Positions 6,943 to 10,172 of a stretch of DNA of 10,172 nt are shown in pieces. This DNA comes from an uncultured Mycoplasmatota bacterium. Its GTDB lineage: Bacteria; Bacillota_I; Bacilli_A; RF39; UBA660. The stretch lies in assembly GCA_900546745.1 (NCBI GenBank), contig URDT01000041.1, positions 1 through 10,172 of the forward strand. Reading direction: 5' to 3'. Below the pieces are notes generated by a model. That model ran no database searches. It saw only the letters and a list, made by a program, of their open reading frames with translations, and was not told where the DNA came from. Position numbers and translations under genes: made by a program. Every line of letters begins with the position of its first letter. The stretch's first letter is position 1.

Positions 6943-7260
6943 CATTTTTTGGTTCATTATATCATATTGTTTATATAAATATTGGACACTATTTTCTAGA
7001 AAAAAATAATGAAGTACATAAAATATTAAGAAAATAATTAAAATAAATGTAGGGATTATATAAAGGAAATTAATACTGCTTAAAAATAAAAAGAAGATAA
7101 CAAAAAGAGCATAAAATACAGTTACAATAAGGTGAATAAGTCGTTCATGTTGAAAAAAACCAATTTTAATTAAATGATTATCTATAGATTTTTGATTGAC
7201 AACATCATTTTTTAAAAGTTTATCAACTTCTTTGATATATTCTTTTAAATATTGTTTCAT
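6931..7260 (-). CDS. Small two-helix membrane protein, 109 aa, function unknown
   Basis: A charged N-terminal helix of about 40 residues (MKQYLKEYIKEVDKLLKN) is followed by two adjacent transmembrane segments, about 41-62 (LIHLIVTVFYALFVIFFLFL) and 66-88. They are joined by a very short turn, so the segment forms a hairpin with both termini probably inside the cell. A short polar tail ends the protein. It is the last of four overlapping genes: its ATG shares ATGA with the TGA stop of the DUF2974 gene, and it has only a weak purine-rich ribosome site, so it probably depends on re-initiation after that gene. It ends in TGA, which supports the standard code. No family is recognised; a membrane partner of the preceding hydrolase is a guess from coupling alone. 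Confidence 0.8.
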   Translation of the reverse strand: MKQYLKEYIKEVDKLLKNDVVNQKSIDNHLIKIGFFQHERLIHLIVTVFYALFVIFFLFLSSINFLYIIPTFILIIFLIFYVLHYFFLENSVQYLYKQYDIMNQKMKDV

Positions 7261-8336
7261 TTTTCTAATTTACCTTCTCTTTCTTCTTTACTAAAAAATA
7301 ATACTCGAATGACACTTAAAATTAAATCTTTGGATTCTTTATCTAATTTTCTACTAACTTGAATAAAACGAATCATACGAGATATTTTAATTTGACGAAG
7401 TTGACTACATAGAGTGATATCACTTTTTTTAAAAATATCAAATAAGGATTCTACAAATAGTTTTCTCTGTTCATCATTATGTTTGTCTAACCAAGATAGA
7501 ATTCTTTTTTCTATTTTTTTACTTTCTGGTGATAATTCTCCTTTTATAAAAACTGGGCCATAACAATTCCATGTGTTGGCATTATGCTGTAGTAATCCTT
7601 TTCCAGAACTCTTTACAACCATATATTGTTTTGGATGACGAAGTAAAAATCCAACGACACATTCACTTGGAACGAACATTTTTAATTTTGGAAGAAATTG
7701 TTTAAATTCTTTGGATTCATATTGTTCTTTTCTAAAACCAGGTCCATCATTATTATAAACTGTTACAATTCTTCTTTTGATATATGGCTTGGCATACATA
7801 CTAGCAGTCATAGCAAGGTTACCACCCTTTGAATGTCCACCAACTAATACTTTTTTGTTTTTATATTTTATAATTTTATTAATATATGTTATCGCACACT
7901 TTTGAGCAGGAACAGGAAATTTATAAATTAATTCGAAATCTTCTTGCCAGCCAATCATAGAGTCATCTGTTCCTTCATAACCAATATATATAGTTCCATC
8001 TGGCAATTCGTAAGTTAGAGCACAAAATTGTTTTTCTTCATCTACTATTTTTTCATAATTTGATAATATGATATCTTTATATCTTTTATGATCATATATA
8101 ATTTTGAAATTTTGAATGGTTTGTTTAATTGATAAGGAATAGTTTTTTAGTGTTTTAAAAGTATTCTGTTCAAAGAATCTTTTTCCTGCTTCTTTCATGG
8201 TGATAGGTTCTTTTACAATATCTTTAAAATCTAAATATACAATGGTAGAAAGCAAAATATTATCTACATCATTAAAAGGACTCTCTTCAAATGAAACATC
8301 TTTAAAATAATGGCAATAATTTTTTATGGTATCCAT
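7257..8336 (-). CDS. DUF2974 (Mbeg1-like) alpha/beta hydrolase, 359 aa
   Basis: The protein shows the hallmarks of the DUF2974 family, lipase-like alpha/beta hydrolases of Firmicutes with no settled substrate. These are a GTDDSMIGWQEDF block at 122-134, and the nucleophile elbow VGGHSKGGNLA (165-175) with Ser169. Likely triad partners are Asp197 in YNNDGPGF and His251 in QHNANTW; these are assigned by position within the family pattern. There is no signal peptide or transmembrane helix, so it is expected in the cytoplasm or on the inner membrane face. The start ATG has an excellent AGGAGG site, which lies inside the coding region of the upstream UDG-like gene; the two genes overlap by 35 nt. 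The downstream two-helix protein overlaps by an ATGA. The length is normal for the family. An esterase or lipase activity is likely but the substrate is unknown. Confidence 0.9.
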   Translation of the reverse strand: MDTIKNYCHYFKDVSFEESPFNDVDNILLSTIVYLDFKDIVKEPITMKEAGKRFFEQNTFKTLKNYSLSIKQTIQNFKIIYDHKRYKDIILSNYEKIVDEEKQFCALTYELPDGTIYIGYEGTDDSMIGWQEDFELIYKFPVPAQKCAITYINKIIKYKNKKVLVGGHSKGGNLAMTASMYAKPYIKRRIVTVYNNDGPGFRKEQYESKEFKQFLPKLKMFVPSECVVGFLLRHPKQYMVVKSSGKGLLQHNANTWNCYGPVFIKGELSPESKKIEKRILSWLDKHNDEQRKLFVESLFDIFKKSDITLCSQLRQIKISRMIRFIQVSRKLDKESKDLILSVIRVLFFSKEEREGKLEK

Positions 8337-8742
8337 GTTTTTCCTCCTTTTGAATTGTATGAACTATTTCTTCAATATAGGTATCAACTTGTTGATGTTT
8401 ATAGGTAAAAATGTAAGATGGATGATAAAACGATAATAATTTCGTTTTCAAATTTAACTTTTTTAAATGATTTGTTGTGATATTTCCAAAACTAACAATT
8501 AAATCAGGATTTATCTTTTTTATTTTCTTTTTAAATTTTTGGGTACAGTCGATTATTTCTTGTTCTGTTGGATAGCGAAGTCGTAGGTTTTCATCTAGAG
8601 GAGCATAATCAACTAGATTCATTAAATAACAATCGTCTTTTAATCTTGAAATAATCTCATGAACTATTTTTCCAGAATTTGTTGTAATATCAAAAGGCAT
8701 TTTATTGATTTTATTAGAAAGTCCAACAAATACTATTTTCAT
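8302..8742 (-). CDS. Small uracil-DNA glycosylase superfamily-like protein, 146 aa
   Basis: The fold order fits the UDG superfamily: an N-terminal strand and loop (KIVFVGLSNKINKMPFD, where the family has its first catalytic motif), a middle strand PDLIVSFGNITTNHL (79-93), and near the end SFYHPSYIF (104-112), whose HPS resembles the conserved HPS/HPSP motif that contacts DNA in family 4/5 and SMUG-like enzymes. The first motif (usually GEAPG or similar) is replaced by GLSNK, and the protein is shorter than classical enzymes, so base-excision activity is uncertain. It may be a repair enzyme of an unusual subfamily or a nucleic-acid-binding relative. Translation is coupled: the ATG overlaps the upstream hydrolase's TGA (ATGA) and no ribosome site is visible. 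The 3' end overlaps the DUF2974 gene by 35 nt. Confidence 0.75.
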   Translation of the reverse strand: MKIVFVGLSNKINKMPFDITTNSGKIVHEIISRLKDDCYLMNLVDYAPLDENLRLRYPTEQEIIDCTQKFKKKIKKINPDLIVSFGNITTNHLKKLNLKTKLLSFYHPSYIFTYKHQQVDTYIEEIVHTIQKEEKHGYHKKLLPLF

Positions 8743-9638
8743 AACTCATTAAAAAAGTTTAATATATCTTGATAAATACTTTCATGATCTACTTCATTTA
8801 AAAGTTCATGCCTTTTTTTAGGATACAATTTAGAAGTAATATTTTTATATCCTAATGATCTTAAAAAGTTTATGAGATTTTCAAATTTGTTTTTATTTTG
8901 AATCACTGGATCATCACAACCAGCAATGACCAATATTTTTAAATTTGGATTTTGAACATTCCAGTTTTTCTTATTAAAAGCATTTTTCATTAATCCATAT
9001 AAATTAATAAATCCATTTGTTGTAAATATATATCCAGATAATTCATCTTGGTTATATTGGTTTACTTTTTCTATATTAGAACAAATCCATTCATTTTGTA
9101 TTTTATAATTTTTATTATAATTACCAAATGTCAGCTGATTTAAAAATTGACTACGATTTCTATCTCCTTTTATTTTTTTAGATATCTTTGCAAATTGAAT
9201 TCCAAGTCCAGCTAATTTATTTTCTGTCGGTGGTCCACATAAGACTATTTTTTCTATTTCTTGATCATGTTTTTTTAGATAATTTCTAGCAACCAATGTT
9301 CCCATACTATGACTAAATAAATAAACTGGCAAATTTGGATATTGTTTTTTTATGTAACTAGTCACTTGGTATAAATCATCAACAATATATTGACTATTTT
9401 CTTCATAGAAATAGCCTAAATCTTCTTTTGATTTTACACTATTTCCATGTCCTCTATGATCATGAATGACAGTGATAAAGTTATTTTTTTTTAGATATTC
9501 CATAAATGGATAGTATCGTTCTTTATGTTCTGACATTCCATGAGATATCTGAACTATTCCTTTTGGAGCTTCGCATTCTAATATAGCAACTTCTAATTTT
9601 AATTGATCTCTATCTGATATGATTGTTTCTATTTTCAT
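8739..9638 (-). CDS. Serine aminopeptidase S33 / monoacylglycerol-lipase-like alpha/beta hydrolase, 299 aa
   Basis: This is a complete alpha/beta hydrolase of the Hydrolase_4 type, often annotated as lysophospholipase or monoacylglycerol lipase. The N-terminal block IVQISHGMSEHKERY (28-42) holds the oxyanion-hole HGM. It is followed by VIHDHRGHGNS (57-67), the nucleophile elbow FSHSMG (108-113) with Ser111, a lid region of about 140-215, AGCDDPV (239-245) with the likely acid Asp243, and KKRHELLNE (274-282) with His277. The likely reaction is ester hydrolysis of acylglycerols or lysophospholipids in the cytoplasm; the exact substrate is inferred only from family. The start at 9638 is chosen because AAAGGAG lies five bases upstream; an earlier in-frame ATG at 9665 would put the terminator hairpin's U-tract and this ribosome site inside the coding sequence. 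It is the first gene of the four-gene operon, and its TGA overlaps the next ATG. Confidence 0.92.
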   Translation of the reverse strand: MKIETIISDRDQLKLEVAILECEAPKGIVQISHGMSEHKERYYPFMEYLKKNNFITVIHDHRGHGNSVKSKEDLGYFYEENSQYIVDDLYQVTSYIKKQYPNLPVYLFSHSMGTLVARNYLKKHDQEIEKIVLCGPPTENKLAGLGIQFAKISKKIKGDRNRSQFLNQLTFGNYNKNYKIQNEWICSNIEKVNQYNQDELSGYIFTTNGFINLYGLMKNAFNKKNWNVQNPNLKILVIAGCDDPVIQNKNKFENLINFLRSLGYKNITSKLYPKKRHELLNEVDHESIYQDILNFFNEL

Positions 9639-9643
9639 ATGTT

Positions 9644-9650
9644 CTCCTTT
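9644..9650 (-). promoter_or_regulatory. Shine-Dalgarno site fixing the start of the alpha/beta hydrolase
   Basis: AAAGGAG on the minus strand is followed by AACAT and ATG at 9638. It selects this ATG over the in-frame ATG at 9665, which overlaps the terminator region and has no such site. Confidence 0.85.
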
Positions 9651-9651
9651 T

Positions 9652-9690
9652 AAAATAAAAAGCACACTAACTACTGGAGATTAGTGCGCT
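9652..9690 (-). terminator. Intrinsic terminator after the Rpn gene, inside the leader of the hydrolase operon
   Basis: Read on the minus strand, AGCGCACTAA (9690-9681) and TTAGTGTGCT (9670-9661) form a 10-bp stem with one G-U pair and a 10-nt loop, followed by TTTTATTTTA. The wobble makes the stem fully paired only as minus-strand RNA, which supports this orientation. It ends only two bases before the hydrolase's ribosome site, so it could also act as an attenuator of the hydrolase operon. Confidence 0.85.
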
Positions 9691-9694
9691 ATAG

Positions 9695-9708
9695 TGAAGT
9701 TTCCTCCA
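9695..9708 (-). other. GNRA-capped mini-hairpin upstream of the terminator
   Basis: On the minus strand TGGAG (9708-9704), GAAA (9703-9700) and CTTCA (9699-9695) form a 5-bp stem with one G-U pair and a GAAA tetraloop. The same TGGAG is also complementary to CTCCA in the terminator loop (9679-9675). Two structures could therefore compete, or a pseudoknot could form. It lies in the 3' region of the Rpn transcript and in the leader of any transcript starting at the Rpn stop codon. Confidence 0.45.
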
Positions 9709-9724
9709 ACTGAATGTAGTTTAT

Positions 9725-9752
9725 ATTATAATTTTTTTATTTCTTCTTTCGA
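9725..9752 (-). promoter_or_regulatory. Candidate promoter of the hydrolase operon at the 3' end of the Rpn gene
   Basis: On the minus strand TCGAAA (9752-9747, 4 of 6 consensus bases), a 16-nt spacer and a perfect TATAAT (9730-9725) overlap the Rpn stop codon. A start near 9718 would give a leader of about 80 nt containing the mini-hairpin and terminator. In such AT-rich DNA a TATAAT alone is weak evidence. Confidence 0.4.
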
Positions 9753-10049
9753 TAACCCTGTAATATCAATAATATCTTCTATATCCATATTTTTCTTTAA
9801 CATAGATTTTGCTATTTCTATATTTCTTTTTTGTAATCCTTGGTTAATTCCTTGGCTAATTCCAATATTAATTCCTTCTTGAGTGGCATTATAAAGTTGA
9901 GTATTTTTGATCATTTGCTCATCTTTTTCTTTGGTTATCCAATTAATAAAGATTGGATCTTCATTTAATTTTTCTATCTTTTCCATATACTCCCTCACCA
10001 CTTGATCTTTTGATAATTTTCTTAAATCATTAATTTCCATATCTAACAT
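9726..10049 (-). CDS. Possible 107-aa C-terminal Rpn product initiated downstream of the nonsense codon
   Basis: Downstream of the TGA an ATG-led open frame of 107 codons remains (MLDMEINDLRKLSKD at the start). It covers the helical C-terminal part: VREYMEKIEKLNEDP, the TKEKDEQ helix, a GI-rich repeat (EGINIGISQGINQGLQ), and the conserved end KRNIEIAKSMLKKNMD then ITGLSKEEIKKL. No good Shine-Dalgarno site precedes the ATG, only a purine-rich GAGATAGAAAAG about 15 nt upstream. In E. coli, Rpn genes produce an internally initiated C-terminal short protein that inhibits the full-length nuclease, so a stable short product here would not be without precedent. It may equally be just the remnant of a dead gene. 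Confidence 0.4.
   Translation of the reverse strand: MLDMEINDLRKLSKDQVVREYMEKIEKLNEDPIFINWITKEKDEQMIKNTQLYNATQEGINIGISQGINQGLQKRNIEIAKSMLKKNMDIEDIIDITGLSKEEIKKL
9831..9878 (-). repeat. Four degenerate 12-bp units encoding the GI-rich tail repeat of the right Rpn gene
   Basis: Read on the minus strand, the units are GAAGGAATTAAT, ATTGGAATTAGC, CAAGGAATTAAC and CAAGGATTACAA. They encode EGIN-IGIS-QGIN-QGLQ. The left Rpn gene has three units at the same place, with a different core (ATTGAACAAGG), so the arrays have changed in number and sequence between the two copies. Confidence 0.75.
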
Positions 10050-10172
10050 TAATAGATATTTATTCTTTTCTATCTCTAATTCATTTTTATCATATCATAT
10101 TTCTTTTAGCTTTTCCATATTTATCTCATAAATACAAAAGTTTTTGATATATTCTTGGCCCGTTTCATCTCT

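Larger units (their letters stand above)
9726..10172 (-). pseudogene. Rpn family PD-(D/E)XK nuclease gene interrupted by TGA (5' end outside window)
   Basis: Reading on the minus strand from the window edge, 25 codons (RDETGQEYIKN, then FCIYEINMEKLKEI) are open, then TGA occurs at 10097-10095. The frame continues without shift as YDKNELEIEKNKYLLMLDME and so on, to TAA at 9728-9726. Before and after the stop the protein matches the Rpn family, whose members, as I recall them, read EYWYNKD or similar here, so the TGA stands exactly where a conserved Trp is expected. Another Trp in the same gene (INWITKE) and all Trp in neighbouring genes use TGG, and TGA ends three genes in this window, so a reassigned code is unlikely. 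A G-to-A nonsense change that breaks the full-length nuclease is the simplest reading. The nuclease core lies outside the window. A sequencing error cannot be excluded. Confidence 0.75.

Noticed and set aside
9639..9665. ATG start at 9665 for the alpha/beta hydrolase
   Set aside because: It overlaps the terminator stem and the ribosome site for ATG 9638, and adds nine residues that do not fit the family N-terminus.
9694..9882. Plus-strand frame of 62 codons
   Set aside because: It is antisense to the Rpn repeat tail and its 3' region, and has no ribosome site or family features.
10095..10097. TGA read as Trp (Mycoplasma-type genetic code)
   Set aside because: TGA is the stop of the genes ending at 6931, 7257 and 8739, with two ATGA overlaps. 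All Trp codons in the complete genes are TGG and no complete gene has an internal TGA.

Overview
The window is very AT-rich. Its genes have Gram-positive-type Shine-Dalgarno sites and Lys/Asn/Ile-heavy proteins, and one promoter is a perfect sigma-A consensus. This suggests a low-GC Firmicute (Bacilli or a related gut lineage close to the Mollicutes branch); the species cannot be named from sequence alone. TGA ends three genes here, two of them in ATGA stop/start overlaps, so the standard bacterial code applies.

Layout from left to right. (1) 1-225, plus strand: the C-terminal end of an Rpn/PD-(D/E)XK 'transposase-like' nuclease, closed by a hairpin terminator. (2) 292-1923, plus strand: a 543-residue Lys/Asn-rich, partly coiled-coil protein of unknown function. 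(3) A perfect 10-bp hairpin at 1922-1945 serves as a shared terminator between this gene and a convergent gene for a small membrane-anchored extracytoplasmic protein (1944-2258, minus). (4) 2319-6853, minus: a three-gene operon of a MarR-type regulator and two halves of a heterodimeric ABC exporter. It starts at a consensus promoter (6886-6914) and ends at a strong terminator. (5) 6931-9638, minus: four overlapping genes for an S33-type alpha/beta hydrolase, a small uracil-DNA-glycosylase-like protein, a DUF2974 (Mbeg1-like) alpha/beta hydrolase and a two-helix membrane protein. (6) 9726-10172, minus: a second Rpn-family gene, interrupted by an in-frame TGA where family members have a conserved Trp. 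Only its last 107 codons form an ATG-initiated open frame.

The MarR/ABC operon looks like a drug- or toxin-responsive efflux unit. The ABC halves have complementary defects that would make one consensus and one degenerate ATP site, as in known heterodimeric exporters. One half also has an unusual insertion of about 190 residues between TM1 and TM2, predicted to lie outside the membrane. The four-gene operon is translationally coupled throughout, but its joint role is not evident.

The observations most worth following are the nonsense codon in the right-hand Rpn gene, the two Rpn genes in inverted orientation at the window edges with variable 12-bp repeats in their tails, a structured leader/terminator at 9661-9725 with competing pairings, and the ABC insertion. 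I see no RNA genes, CRISPR array, insertion-sequence ends or other clear defence system.
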